Shown here: one piece after another, positions 1 through 11,108 of the stretch
Layout of the letters: each line of letters opens with the position of its first letter
How positions within the stretch are numbered: the first letter of the stretch is position 1
Source of the DNA: Staphylotrichum longicolle
Lineage: Eukaryota; Ascomycota; Sordariomycetes; Sordariales; Chaetomiaceae
Reading direction: 5' to 3'
Length of the DNA: 64,000 nt
Assembly (NCBI GenBank): GCA_019096155.1
Contig: JAHCVI010000005.1
Span: forward strand, 2,366,468-2,430,467
Notes under the pieces: generated by a model
Databases searched by the model: none
Seen by the model: the letters and a program-made list of their open reading frames with translations, nothing else
What the model was told of the DNA's origin: nothing
Program-made: the position numbers and the translations under genes

Positions 1-184
1 GGTGATGCGCCGCTGGTACTGGTGGAGCTTGTCGCGCTGGAGTTTGAGGTCGAGGATGGCTCTGTTTGTTTTTGGTGTTGATGTTAGGGCGGAAAAGGGG
101 CGGGGGTGGTTGCGCTTGAGATAAGGAGAGGGAGGGGGGAACGGACTGGTCTTGGGCCGTTACACGGCTGGGGTTATTGCCCAT
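1..184 (-). CDS. vps20: ESCRT-III subunit Vps20/CHMP6, 5' end only
   Basis: N-terminal part of an ESCRT-III subunit that initiates filament assembly on endosomes during multivesicular-body sorting. Exon 1 (184-147) encodes MGNNPSRVTAQD plus two bases of the next codon. An 85-nt intron (146-62; donor GTCCGT, branch CTAAC, acceptor ACAG) joins it in phase to exon 2, which encodes AILDLKLQRDKLHQYQRRIT and runs off the left edge. The series MGN, then TAQD-x-AIL, then QRDKLxQYQxRI is the hallmark of the Vps20/CHMP6 N terminus, and Gly2 is the known myristoylation position of the family. The gene is divergent from the cue5-type gene. The rest lies outside the window. Confidence 0.85.
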   Translation of the reverse strand, partial: MGNNPSRVTAQDQSVPPSLSLSQAQPPPPLFRPNINTKNKQSHPRPQTPARQAPPVPAAHH

Positions 185-794
185 TGTGACATTTGGAGGG
201 GCGCACCGGTGCTGTGGTGTTGATGGTTTAGTTTGTCGGTGATGGTGATCGTCGGAGGGCGAGTCCAGCCCTCTGGAGCAAGGCGGAAGGGGGAGGGGGG
301 TGGTTTCGGCTTGAAGTGGGAGGCGAGACGTCACCGGGTGGCTGTTGCAGGGGTTGTAGTGCTACAGAATATTCGGTTCCTCAGTCTAGGAAGAAGAAGT
401 ATATCATAGGAGCCTGCTTGGTATATTGGAGATAGAAAAGAACCATTCAATGCCGATATGCTGTAGCACCCGGCAACAAAGATTACATACACCTAGATGG
501 CAGTCTGTTGTGCTGCCTCTCGTCCCTCGTCCGAACCTGTACATCGTCTTAAAGCGTCGTCTGCTTATCGATAAACCCGTCGTCAGCGGTGTGGCTTGGG
601 CGCGCTTGGTGTTGGTGGGCCGCATGCGGGGCTACGTAATCTCGCGGGCACATGCGACAGCATCAAAGGCAACATTCCACGACCAGGCCACGCAGCGGAT
701 CCTCATTTCTTCTACTTTCAAGTACATCCTGCTGGAACCAGCGGTTACCTCTCCCAATCTCACCATATTTCAAAAGCGCAGGCTGCTGTTCAAA
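185..794. other. Divergent intergenic region, vps20 / cue5-type gene
   Basis: 610 bases separating two divergently transcribed genes; it must hold both promoters and 5' leaders. Open frames here, such as one running from about 426 into the next gene, show no family resemblance. I see no repeat and no clear regulatory motif. Confidence 0.6.
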
Positions 795-2348
795 ATGTCG
801 GGCGAGACGGTAAGTGATTGAGCTGACCTGCACTTTCATGGACCCCTAGGCTCTCTCCTCCATACCCGGGGGCGCGCATATTAATATTGATGCACCTCCT
901 GATCTGCGGGATGTCTCAGCTCACGCATGCATTTCCAGACCAAGGCCCCTCCGGCGCCCGAATCTCCTACCACAGCTAGACCGCTCGAGATGGACGACGA
1001 CGATGTTCAGGAACAGGGCACGCTGGGTGCCGACGATGCTGCCGCCAAATCTACCTCAACAGCCACTGCCGCGGCGAATCCGCCCGCAACCACCGCCTCT
1101 GGCGATGCCCCCCCGCCAAAGCCGCCCCGGCCGCTGACCGAGGCGCAAAAGAACCAGCAGATGCTCAAGGAGGCCTTTCCATCTGTCGAGGACGCCGTCA
1201 TCAGGGCTGTCCTCAGCGCCAGCGGCGGGCGCATCGACTCGGCCTTCAACGCCCTGCTCGAGATGACAGACCCCGAGGCTGCCGAGCGGGACCGCCCGCC
1301 GCCGCCACCCCCGAGACCCGTGGCCGAGCCCATGGGGGCGACGTCGACCGACCAGTCCCAGCTCGAAGCCGACGAGCTATATGCCCGCCAACTGGCAGAG
1401 CACTACGAGAATGTCGGTGCGTACGAGGCAAGGACCTCAAACCGGTCTCATTCCGGCCGTGGCGGCCATGGCGAGATGCCGCGCGGCCGGCAGCAGACGG
1501 GTCTGAGGCCCCAGGACGACCCATACGACCGCGAGCACAGTTTCATCGACGACGATCTGCCCGTCATCAAAGAGAGCCTGCGCAAGGGATTTGTCGAGAC
1601 GCAGTCCAAGGTCAACACGTGGTTCACCAACTTGAAGAAGAAGATTGACGAGCAGTTTGACGAGGAGGATGAGCAGCACCGCCAGGGCCAAGGAAGCAGT
1701 TCGTTCATGGGGCGGCCGACGCGGGAGCAGTCTCGGAGGAGCGCCGACTACGACCGCTACGATGCGGACCCCGAGCTGCTGAGCGACGACTTTGCCGGTA
1801 TGAAGTTTCACAGCGACGGCAGTAAGTTTGACCGTTTCCTCCCCAAATCTGTCCATCGGAGGTTCAATTTGGGCTGACTGACATGCTCGACAGCCCCCGT
1901 GCAGCAGCAACGGCCCTTCGGCGGCAGCAACCCCAACCTCTTCAAGCCGCCCCCGCCGTCCAAATCGCCCAAGCCGAGCGACGGCCGGCGGGTCTCGTTC
2001 CGCGACACGGTCGAGGACATCGACGCCTACAACGCCTCGCCCAAGGTCCCGCCAAAGGACGCCGGCGCGGCGGCCAAGACCAGCAAGTGGCAGCCGCTGT
2101 CGCCCGTCGACCCCAACCCGATCGTCGAGAACGACCCGTTTAGCCTGGGAGACAGCGACGACGAGCGAGAGGTCAAGGACAAGACGGCGGGGAGCAAGGA
2201 GATCAAGATGGAGGACACCGAGAGGCTGAAGCAGGCCACGGCAGATGCCATGGCGGACAGTTTGGTGGACGAGGGGAAGAGCAAGGGGGAGAGTGGGAGT
2301 GGTGTCGGTGCCGGTGCTGGTGCCGGTTCTGGTGCTGGTACCAAATAA
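795..2348 (+). CDS. cue5: CUE-domain ubiquitin-binding protein, Cue5-type autophagy adaptor
   Basis: Predicted cytosolic adaptor linking ubiquitinated cargo to Atg8. Three exons: 795-809 (MSGET), 939-1821 and 1894-2348; the introns (810-938, 1822-1893) have GTAAGT donors and the phases match, giving about 450 residues. A CUE domain spans roughly residues 76-118, with the FP pair (EAFPSVEDAV) and the late Leu-Leu (FNALLEMTDP) that contact ubiquitin. Near residue 365 (bases 2088-2099) lies WQPL followed by an acidic stretch, the same Atg8-interacting tetrapeptide known from yeast Cue5. Most of the rest is low-complexity, rich in Pro, Ala and acidic residues, with a Gly/Ala/Ser repeat tail. The start is chosen because exon 1 supplies the only ATG joined in frame by a canonical intron. 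Confidence 0.85.
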
Positions 2349-4486
2349 GGGGATGAGACACGTGCTCTCGTTACTGATGAGGAACGGGTTCGTTCGTTTC
2401 TGCATGCGTGTATAGGTACGTGCCACAGGATGCCTGTGCGTACCCTCTCCGGACAAGGGATGTATTTTTGGCACACAATGATATCCAATCCGTCATGTTT
2501 CTGCTGTGAGACCGTTCTTGCCGAAAGTCAATCTTGTTCCTCAGGATTATGTAAAAGGTTGCGATCCCCATTCCCGACACGGAACTGGCACCCGACCGCG
2601 CAGGGTCTTGCTAGGGCAATCAGCATGCATCTGCTTAGTGAAAACAGACTCACTGTGGAGTCAATGTTCGAAGCTGATGTCCACCGGCTTCCGGGGCGCG
2701 GGGCCCTGCGAACAGCACACTCAAAGGAGACGAACTGGGACTAGGGGATGTCCTGGGGTGGAGGTGACACGCAGCTTAACAAGCTTTGCCAAGTCCTTCG
2801 CCGAACGCTGGTTAGGAACGTGCGTACCTGACTTGAGCTCCAGCTGTGCACGAGCTGTGCCAGCTCTCTCCCCGGCCACAACCCCCCACCTCCGGCGGCC
2901 CTGCCCCTCACCTCTCGCTGCCCCTCATCTGGGATCCAGTCTGCCCCGCCATGGTGCCGCGCCTGGCCTCCGGTCTGTCAACGCTATCGCTAGTGTAAAG
3001 CTTGCGCATCGAATCAACAAGAGCACATGGCGAGATCCTGGTTTCCGATTGGCTGTGTCGTGCGGCCGAGGTGCCGTTGGTTTTTTGGCCCTGCATTTGG
3101 AAACAACAACTGCTGCTGCACGACTTTTGCGTTCAGACAACAAAGCCGCTGTTCCGCCCCAAGGGTGCGGATCTTTGACCAGGCAGGCCTGATGGGCGAC
3201 GAGGGGATGCGAGTGAGTCTGTGAAACCCGAGCTCACGAGACAGTGGGGGATCTAGTGAGGTGGGAAAAACTCGGTTTGGGTATCCCGCGAATTCCTTCG
3301 TACCGCCTATGTATTATTCCTCGCGACGTAATTACCACGTGGTTCACTCTCAGGCAAGTCTCCCGTTATGAACACGGTACTGGGGCGGTTTTCAGGTTAC
3401 ATCTTATCCTGGATTGACTCGTGGGGGTCTGGCGGAGGAACAAAGTCGTGTCGTTGGTTGCCGGCAGAGTGGGCGCCAAGTTGCTCGACTGCCGCTCTGA
3501 GCTGATGCCCGAGGCGAGGTTTCATGGTTCCTTCAAACAAATCGACGTCCTGTCGCTTCCACGTTCATCAAGTGTCTTTGTTTCTAGGTACCTTACCTTA
3601 CCTAATAAAGTTCAGATTATTCAGTTCGAGTCTTGCGGCTGCTTAGAACAACCCGAGGAGGCTCCTGCCAAATTCGAAAGCCACCGTTTTGGTGAGGAAG
3701 GTTCTATCCATCCATTGGATTTGCAGAAAACACACTCGGCGTCGGTACCTACAGCACTGGGGTATCCACGCATAACGGGCCTTGGCGCTCCGGTCCCACG
3801 CCTGCAACCATCACCGGCGAGACCCGGCCTAACGGCAGCCCGTCATTCAGCACTCGGGCATGGCCAGCCAGCACTGTCCCGTCTCAGTCCAATCCACCCG
3901 ATTTGACTTGGCATCCATTCATATCAGGGCAGTCGACCTCAACCCACCTGAATCCGGCAACACAGCAGCCTGGAAGTACTTGGCCTTTTTGAGGGGAATT
4001 TTCCAAGGACTCGCTTTTTGGTTTTCCCTCCTGCTATCCTCTCATCCACCATCCACTGCTCCATCACCCACAACCCGGAGCCTGCCGCGGGCCTTTTCTG
4101 GTTGCCCCCATCGTCAGTCACCTCAACCTGAGCACGCCCCCCCCCGCCAAACTCACCACACCAGAGGCTACACCTCACTGGCACAGCATTTGCTGGGTTG
4201 CATCGGCAACAAAACAGCCAGACCAGCACGAGCACCTCGGAGTCTCGGTTTCTCTCCCCTGGTTGAGTCGCATAAACTCGATCACATCATCTCTGGAAAG
4301 TCCCCCAGATACCCTCACCAGTCCCCACCATCGCAACCATTGGTTCACCTGGGTCTTGGTGCCTTTTTGTCTCACTTCGCCAATCACCGTTTCTCGGCTC
4401 CTGTGTATCTACATGCGCTCCACGCTATACTGAAGTGACATCCTGACCCGGCCCGGTTGAAGCCTCAGTGGCTCCCAACCCTCACC
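2349..4486. other. Long upstream region of nuc-2
   Basis: 2.1 kb without a supported gene. It holds the 3' UTR of the cue5-type gene and the promoter/leader of nuc-2. Several open frames (for example 2506-3192 and 3860-4438) overlap one another on different frames and show no conserved motif or splice logic, so I take them as chance. CACGTG hexamers occur at 2359-2364 and 3336-3341. The last 600 bases are pyrimidine-rich, as expected of a leader. Confidence 0.55.
3336..3341. promoter_or_regulatory. Candidate NUC-1/Pho4 E-box (CACGTG) upstream of nuc-2
   Basis: Perfect CACGTG inside the palindrome CCACGTGG, about 1.15 kb before the nuc-2 start. NUC-1 (Neurospora) and Pho4 (yeast) are bHLH factors known to bind CACGTG/CACGTT in phosphate-responsive promoters, and yeast PHO81 itself is under Pho4 control. 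That this site is functional here is inference: a single hexamer is expected by chance about every 4 kb. Confidence 0.3.
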
Positions 4487-7400
4487 ATGTGAGCCCTCAC
4501 AGTCCCCCGATTTCCAATAGCACCCTTCTGCTCACACTGCTTCAGGAAGTTCGGCAAGCATATTCAGAAGCGCCAGCTCGAGGTCCCAGAGTACGCTGCG
4601 AGCTTCGTCAACTACAAGGCCCTCAAAAAGGTGCGTCCCCTCACATGAGTCCTCCCCACCTCGGTCATGCTGGCGTCGGTCTGCCCTAGGGCTGATTGGA
4701 AGACCAAGCAGGGATCCGAGACAGCATCGAGCCTGTCCGCAACTGACGCCGCGACCAACAGCTCATCAAGAAGCTCTCGGCAACCCCGGTCCTCCCTTCA
4801 CAAAACGACGCCGCCCAACGTGCTACAACAGGGCCTGTCGACTCGCAGGCCGCTCTGCAGGCAAACAAGGCGACATTCTTTCTTCAGCTAGTAAGGGAAC
4901 ACCACTCAGGAAAATGACCCTTATCCCGTCTAACTGGGTTTCAGGAACGAGAGCTTGAGAAGGTCAATGCCTTTTACTTACAAAAGGAAGCCGAGGTGTG
5001 TACAAGCTTGCATCCTCGACCGCCAACACTCACTAACTTCAGGCAGCTCAAAGTCCGTCTCAGGACCCTCCTTGACAAGAAGAAGGTCTTGCAGTCCCGC
5101 CATGGCATCTCCAGGCGGTCGACAAAGTTCACCACCCTCCAGGAGGGCTTCCAGCAGTTCGCCAATGACTTGAACAAGTTGCAGCAGTTCGTCGAGATCA
5201 ACGGCACCGCCTTCTCCAAGATCCTCAAGAAGTGGGACAAGACATCAAAGTCAAAGACAAAGGAGTTGTATCTCTCAAGAGCCGTCGAGGTCCAACCCTT
5301 CTTCAACGCCACCGTCATCAGCGAGCTGTCTGACCAGGCCACGACAAGTCTCCAAGAGCTCGGTGCATGGGCCGACGGTGATAACGTCACCTTCGACGCA
5401 CGCCCAGAACATGTCGTCAGCAGCCAACATCTGCCGGGTACCGATGAGGGGGATGCCGACACCCTACTCCTCGATACGGTTCTCTCTGGGAACCTGGAGT
5501 CTCTCAAGGAATTGCTGGGCCGCATGAGGCCCGCGACGGACCCCAACGGCGCCGTCGACATGTCTCTGGTCGAGCGGATGACGAGGACATTTCTGTCTGC
5601 CATCAACGGAGCGCCGCCCGAGGCGTTGAATTTACTGCTCGAGACTGGGCTAGTGGATATCCAGTCAGAAGACGACATCAACGAGAGGAATTGCTTGCAC
5701 CAGGCCGCCATCTACGGCAGCTCCTTTGTGCTCGACTATGGGCTGTCCAAGGGCGTTGCTGTCGATAGGACTGATGTCTACGGCCGGGTGCCTCTGCACT
5801 ATGCCAGCATGCATGGCCGACTCGACATGATTGATACCCTGCTATCAGGTATGGACATGTTTCTGCTTCACATTAGGATTTCTACTGACGCAGGTTCAGC
5901 TGCGCCCCAAACAATTGACCTCATTGACCACGACAACTACACGCCACTCATCCATTGCATCGTCCACAAGCACCTCGAGTGTGTTGGCAGACTGCTGGAA
6001 CGATCTGCGCGCCTCGACCCAATATCCGATACCGACCACGTACCTCTCAATCTCGCATGTGAACATGGCTCACTGGCTATTGCCGAGCTTCTGCTCAAGC
6101 ACGGTGCCCAAATCCTGCCAGATGCCGAAGGTCTCTACCCGCAACACCTGGTGGCGAGGTCGGGCCAGACTCCCGAACTCCTCCTCCTTCTCAAGAACTT
6201 TGGGGCAGACCTGGACCAAATAGATAAGCTCTATGGATGGACTCCGCTTGTCCACGCGGCAAGCGAAGGCAACGTCCCCTGCCTCCGAGCTCTCCTCGAC
6301 GTTGGGGCGGATCCCAGCATCCTGGATGAGAAGGAGCTCCCAGCTCTGTACTACGCAGCCTGGGAAGGCCACCTGGAATGCATGAAGCTGCTCACGCCGT
6401 TCAACCAGAGCAGGAAACCAAATCCAGTCGAGACACAGATGCCCGGGCCGCTGCCTCCGATGATGGGAAGCACAGCACCTGACCCAATGTCGTTGGATGC
6501 CGACGCGATCCCGATACTCGAGCTCCCACCACCCATCATCCCGCTCCGGCGCTATGGTCACAACTTCCTGGACACGAAGACGGTTGTCCAAATCACCTTT
6601 GGAGCGAACGGGGAGCAGCCGTTGATGTTCTTCCACGACAGCAAATATCCAGCATCGCGCCTCACCATCTCGTCCAAAACGTCGGATGTCATCCCCAAGA
6701 ACATCATGCTTCCGTTCCACGAAGATACCAGGCTTGTCTCGTTCCAGGTCGACAGCTTTGACTCTTTCACTCTCGACTTTGACGTCTTCCCGGCGTACGG
6801 CGCCAAGGTGATTGCCAAAACCGTCGCACTGCCCAACACGTTCCGGGCTCTGCTGAACAGCAACACCGGTACCTGTTGCCTGCCGCTGTTTGACCCGCGG
6901 CTGCGTGCCATTGGGCAGATCACCTTTCACGCGCAGGTTATTAAGCCGTTCCAAGGGAAGCCGCTGGAGATTACAGATTTTGAGACGTACTGGAAGGCCA
7001 CAAGCCAGGTCGACGCCGCGACAATGACACCGGCCATGAGCAGCAGCACGTTCGTGACAGGGTCGAGCTTGTCGGGCGACTTCGTCCGCATCTACGTTCA
7101 GCACACAAGTGACGGCGTCCCGGTCCTCTGGCCACAGTGGACTGTCAGCTGTGGTGGCATCGACGTGCCCGTATCACGCCTGACGCTCTCACAGTTCCGC
7201 ACCGCAACCGGGAACGGGCCGCCTCCCCCCCTCCCAGTCGACGACATTGCCGCCGCTCACCGCATCCTGGCGACGTCTGGCGGCACGACGCTTCACGACG
7301 CCCTCTCCCTCCTGCCCAGGGGCATGCACGTCAACATCCAGGTGCTGTACCCGACGGCCGAGGAGCGCGAGCGGCTGGCGCTCAAGGAGCTCGGGCTGAG

Positions 7401-7961
7401 CGCGGACCTCAACGCGTACGTCGACGCCATCCTTACGGTTGTGTTTGACCACGCCCGCGCCCAGCGCGCTCAGGGCCAGGGGCCCGAAGCGGTGCGGTCC
7501 GTCGTGTTCAGCTCGTACAACGAGAGCGTGTGCACGGCGCTCAACTGGAAGCAGCCCAACTTTCCGGTCTTCTTGTGTAACGACCTGGGGTGGCAGCCGC
7601 AGGAGGGGCAGGGCGATTTGGCGCAGCACCGGGCGAGCTCGATCAAGGATGCTGTCAGGACGGCGCAGGGGAATAACTTTATGGGCCTGATTTGCTGCGA
7701 GCGGTTGTTGGTAAGTAGCTTCCTCCCTCCTATTGAACTCTGACGGAAGCTAATGAACGAACTCAGGACATGGTGCCCGCGCTGGTGGACGCCATCAAGT
7801 CGCACGGGCTGGCGCTCGTGGTCGACAAGTCGAGCGGGTACCCCAAGGCGGTCGAGCCCGTCAACCCCCTGGCGGACCCGTTCCCGCGGCTGCCCAAGGG
7901 CGTGGATGGCGTGCTCAAGGGGAACGGCGTACTGCGGTTCAACGAGACGATAGACGTGTAG
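4487..7961 (+). CDS. nuc-2: NUC-2/Pho81-type phosphate-signalling protein (SPX, ankyrin, GDPD-like)
   Basis: Positive regulator of the phosphate-starvation response; family members inhibit the Pho80-Pho85-type cyclin/CDK. Exons: 4487-4488, 4546-4630, 4762-4890, 4945-4995, 5047-5848, 5900-7710, 7767-7961, about 1024 residues, close to Neurospora NUC-2. The start codon is split: A and T at 4487-4488, a 57-nt intron (GTGAGC...TTCAG), then G, yielding MKFGKHIQKRQLEVPEYAAS, the canonical SPX start. SPX covers residues 1 to about 165, including the Lys-rich YKALKKLIKKL helix. Ankyrin repeats fill about 228-527 (for example DVYGRVPLHYASMHGRLDMI and LYGWTPLVHAASEGN). The C-terminal third (about 700-1024) resembles the degenerate GDPD region of the family. 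For the 5849 intron I chose the acceptor at 5899 (51 nt) because its branch point is better spaced; 5893 is also in frame. Confidence 0.93.
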
Positions 7962-8253
7962 AGTGGGGGGCCGGTTCTGTCATGTCATGGTTTATGTCTG
8001 ATTTTTCAACAAGGTATAAAAAGGAGTGACTGGAGAGGGACGCGATGCATTTCAATCAATCTCACAACAGTGGAAACCGTAGTGACCAAATCATTTAATG
8101 CGTGCCTGCTCAAGGTATCCATCTAAACAACCATTCCGAACCGAAAATGATACCCCGTATGGCCCCCAAACCAAACGCCGTGCTATGCCAACCCAACCCA
8201 ACCCAACCTCACCTCCCACCCCTCAAAAGCCAGATGCCCTGTCTGCGACCTGC

Positions 8254-9066
8254 TCACGCCCCTTTATACCCATACCGCAACCCGTCCAACTCCCGCTCGG
8301 GATCCACCCCGGCCATGACGACCTTGGCCCCGACGACGACGGCGTACACCACGCCCGGCAGCGCGCCGAGCAGCACGGGGCTCACGCCGACGGCGGCCGC
8401 CGGGCCCAGCTTGGCCCGCTCCAGCAGGCCGGTCAGCAGGGCCAGCGCGGCCAGGGCGAGGTTCAGGCGCGGGAGGTGCTGTTCCAGCGGGGAGCGGGAC
8501 CACCGGAGGGGGTCTTGGCCGGTTGTGAGGATGCCGTTGGTTCTTGGCTTGGTCCTTGAGCCGGATCCGGATGCCCATTCATGTGGCCGTGGGTTGTGCT
8601 GTCCTTGTTGTTGTTGGTATTGTTGGTCGAAAAAAGCCAGCCCCGTCTCGGTGGGACCCAGGCGGTGCAGCATCCACCCCGTCGCGAGGAGGGACGAGAG
8701 GCCGAGCAGCGGGAGGAGGAAAAAGGGGGACGCGCCGCCGCCGTCGCGGTTGGTGGGCAGGAAGAGGCCGAGGAGGAAGGGGACGGACGACAGGGGCGGG
8801 AGGATGGATAGCAGGCGGAGGAAGGAGGCGTTGCGGGTGGTGTTTTGGGTGGAGAGCTTGGCTATGAGGGATTCTTGTTCTGTGAGGTTTATGTTTCCTT
8901 GTCAGTTCGGGTTGTGCTGGGGAGGTTTTGTGTGTGGTGGGAGTGACCAAAACGGACCTTGCTCGTCGAGGACTTCGGGAGTGGAGGAGGAGGAGGGGTT
9001 GTCATCGTCGTCAGAAGGGTAGTGGAATGTTTTGCGGAGGCGGGCGGCAGGCGTGGGTTTGGCCAT
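8254..9066 (-). CDS. Fungal multi-pass membrane protein, unnamed
   Basis: I do not recognise a named family. Two exons, 9066-8958 and 8879-8254, are joined in phase over a 78-nt intron (GTCCGT...CACAG, branch CTGAC), giving 244 residues. The N terminus is polar with an Asp/Ser run (HYPSDDDDNPSSSST). Hydrophobic segments follow at roughly 55-77 and 86-106, then, after a Gln-rich, polar loop (FFDQQYQQQQGQH), at about 187-205 and 215-233, ending GLRYGYKGA. Four membrane spans are likely. It sits tail-to-tail with nuc-2 (292 bases apart) and in tandem with another unnamed membrane protein. Location and function are unknown. Confidence 0.7.
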
Positions 9067-9517
9067 GGTGCCTCTGTGGGACGAGCAAAAGTGGTTGTTG
9101 TACGTTTGGGGTGTCGAGGCTGCGAGGCTGAGATGGACGATGCTGTGGCAGCTTGGGCTGAAGCACAATGACGTTGGAAGCAGGGGTGGGCTGAGCGTGG
9201 AATAACTCTGGTAGTTGCATAGTCGGATCACTCCAAAGTATGCAGTAAAACGGACACAGGGTGGGGTCACGACTGCAGGCAACATCTGAAGTTCTGAACA
9301 AAGAAAGTGCCCGCAGTAATGTGACAGTTGATCACAGACGTGATCCAGTGTGATCTCTATAAAAATATGGACAGCGGTCTCGGTAACAGCAATCCTTGTA
9401 AGTCAGACATCGACAGACCAGAGTCGTATGTATGTACAACCTCGACTCCAAAAGAAAAGAGAGAAGGAAGAATCTCCCCTTTGAAGAGAACCTGGCGACC
9501 GGCCCAGTCTGTCCGTC
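9067..9517. other. Intergenic region between two minus-strand membrane-protein genes
   Basis: 451 bases holding the promoter of the 8254-9066 gene and the 3' end of the next. No repeat, RNA gene or coding signal seen. Confidence 0.6.
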
Positions 9518-10293
9518 CTACTTGGCCGGATCCCCGAGCACCTCCGCCATCGACACCCTCTGCGTATCCCTCCTCCTCACCCTCCACACCTCCAGCCCAA
9601 CCAACACAAGCAAAACAAACCCCAAGACAAACAGCGCAACCAGATTCCACCGCCATCCCCTCATCATGCCCAAGTTCCCGCTAATCACGCGCCTGTTGTT
9701 CGGATTCACCAGCGGCAGCTCCAGCAGGGCAGCATACCAGTTCTCGGGCGTCCACCTGCCATCCGGGTACCGTGTCGGCGCCGGGTTCGCTTCAGCCACG
9801 CCGAGGTCAATGGTCTGCCCTCCTGTCATGGACGTCTCGACAAAGGTGTAAATGAGCGCGACCATGGTGAGCAAAAAGCTGAGCAGGACAATCACGGCCC
9901 AGACATAGAAGACGGGGGACGACCGGTCCCACTGGGGTTGGGTGTTAGTCTTTATGTGAGAATCAGAGATGAAACAAGGGGTTGACGAGGGCGCACCTTC
10001 TTCCGTGACCGTCGCTCGAGCCACAGGGCGAGGACGCCGCCGAATCCGACTAGGATCAGGGCTGTCCCGCCGGCGGCGTTGGCTGTGTGGCCTTGGTCTG
10101 TGACCAGGTTTGCCGGCTCCCCTGCGATGAGGAAGGGCGCGCCGTTGGGAGGTGCGACGGGGAACGGACCGCCGCCGTAGCTGTGGAGAAAAGCGACCAT
10201 GGATGAGACGAGGCCGAGGGAGACGGCTGCGTCAATACCGAGGAGGAAGGTGGTGAGCCCGATGGGGACAAGGAGAGAGCGTTTCAAGGCCAT
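9518..10293 (-). CDS. Fungal four-span membrane protein, unnamed
   Basis: Unrecognised but clearly coding. Exons 10293-9997 and 9931-9518 join in phase 0 over a 65-nt intron (GTGCGC...CCCAG, branch CTAAC), giving 236 residues. The start is the ATG at 10293 (MALKRSLLVPIGL; context AAGATGG); an upstream in-frame TTG is not used. Hydrophobic spans lie at about 8-35, 72-92 (each followed by polar or basic residues), 107-132 (VWAVIVLLSFLLTMVALIY) and 200-222 (NLVALFVLGFVLLVLVGLEV), with a basic C-terminal tail. The loop after span 3 carries RYPDGRWTPENWYAALLELP, a Trp-rich extracellular or lumenal segment. The layout (four spans, short tails) is tetraspan-like, but I cannot assign a family. Confidence 0.7.
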
Positions 10294-11108
10294 CTTGGCT
10301 GATCTTTCGAAACTGTTGGAACGGTGCAAGGGCGGCCACTTGGCTGGGGACGGGGGTAGGGGGAGTCAAGAGGAACGGGTATATAACCCGGGCTGGACAA
10401 AGGGGCGGGTGTGAATGAAGGACGGTAATGTCCCGCCATATTTGCTGAGCGCCAAGGGGAGAGGAGACAAAGAAACTGTGTTGGACTTTTGAAGCAGGGG
10501 TCAGGTTGAGCTGAGCCCTGGCATGTCTTCATCTCTCAAACACTCGATATGAGTGTCGTGCACCTTGTCCTGGATTTTGGATTCATCTGACGCACAACGA
10601 CGGGTATGGCAGTCTGGGACTGTTGAGACGGAAAACAGGTCACCTCTCATCACGCCATGATTCCGTCCCGCGTCTGGCGACCCGTCCATCCGGATCGTGG
10701 TGGGACTCGACGCGGGAGAGAGGGGAGGCAGAGAACATAGAAATCTCCCGCCAAGGAACGAGAAGGGTTGGTGAACACCGGCTGGGCACTTTTTCGAAAA
10801 CTGGCGAATCAATGTGATCGGAAAGCGAGCCGTGGCGCGTGGACTTGACCTGGCTTCTCAGGAGAACAAAGAAACTGCAGCACTCGGGGTGTGAATGGGA
10901 AGGAAGGCTTCTGGAAAGAGCGGCTGGGATAGGTGAGCGCAAGCCATGCCAAGGCCGCCTCAGTTTAGGGATAAGCCAAAACCTGAAAGTACCTGATACA
11001 TGCATAACGTTATCGACAAGACCTGCCCAATCAATTGAGGCTCGAGACGAGCTTCTTGCCGAAGTGGGCTGAACATCAGTCAACACCACCACCACCACAC
11101 TCCCAAGC
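10294..11108. other. Divergent intergenic region upstream of coa1
   Basis: 815 bases between divergent genes. The minus-strand open frame at 10640-11263 overlaps coa1 exon 1 antisense and has no family resemblance. A run of CAC trinucleotides lies just before the coa1 start (about 11084-11099). Nothing else seen. Confidence 0.6.

Noticed and set aside
2506..3192. 228-codon open frame between the cue5-type gene and nuc-2
   Set aside because: No motif, overlaps other long frames, and lies in a promoter-like region; Cys/Ser/Arg-rich composition fits chance reading of non-coding DNA.
3860..4438. 192-codon open frame just before nuc-2
   Set aside because: Pro/Ser/His-rich reading of pyrimidine-rich leader DNA; no family resemblance.
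5849..5893. 45-nt version of the fifth nuc-2 intron
   Set aside because: Its branch point would sit only about six bases from the acceptor; the next AG (5899) gives a better-spaced 51-nt intron and a smoother ankyrin repeat.
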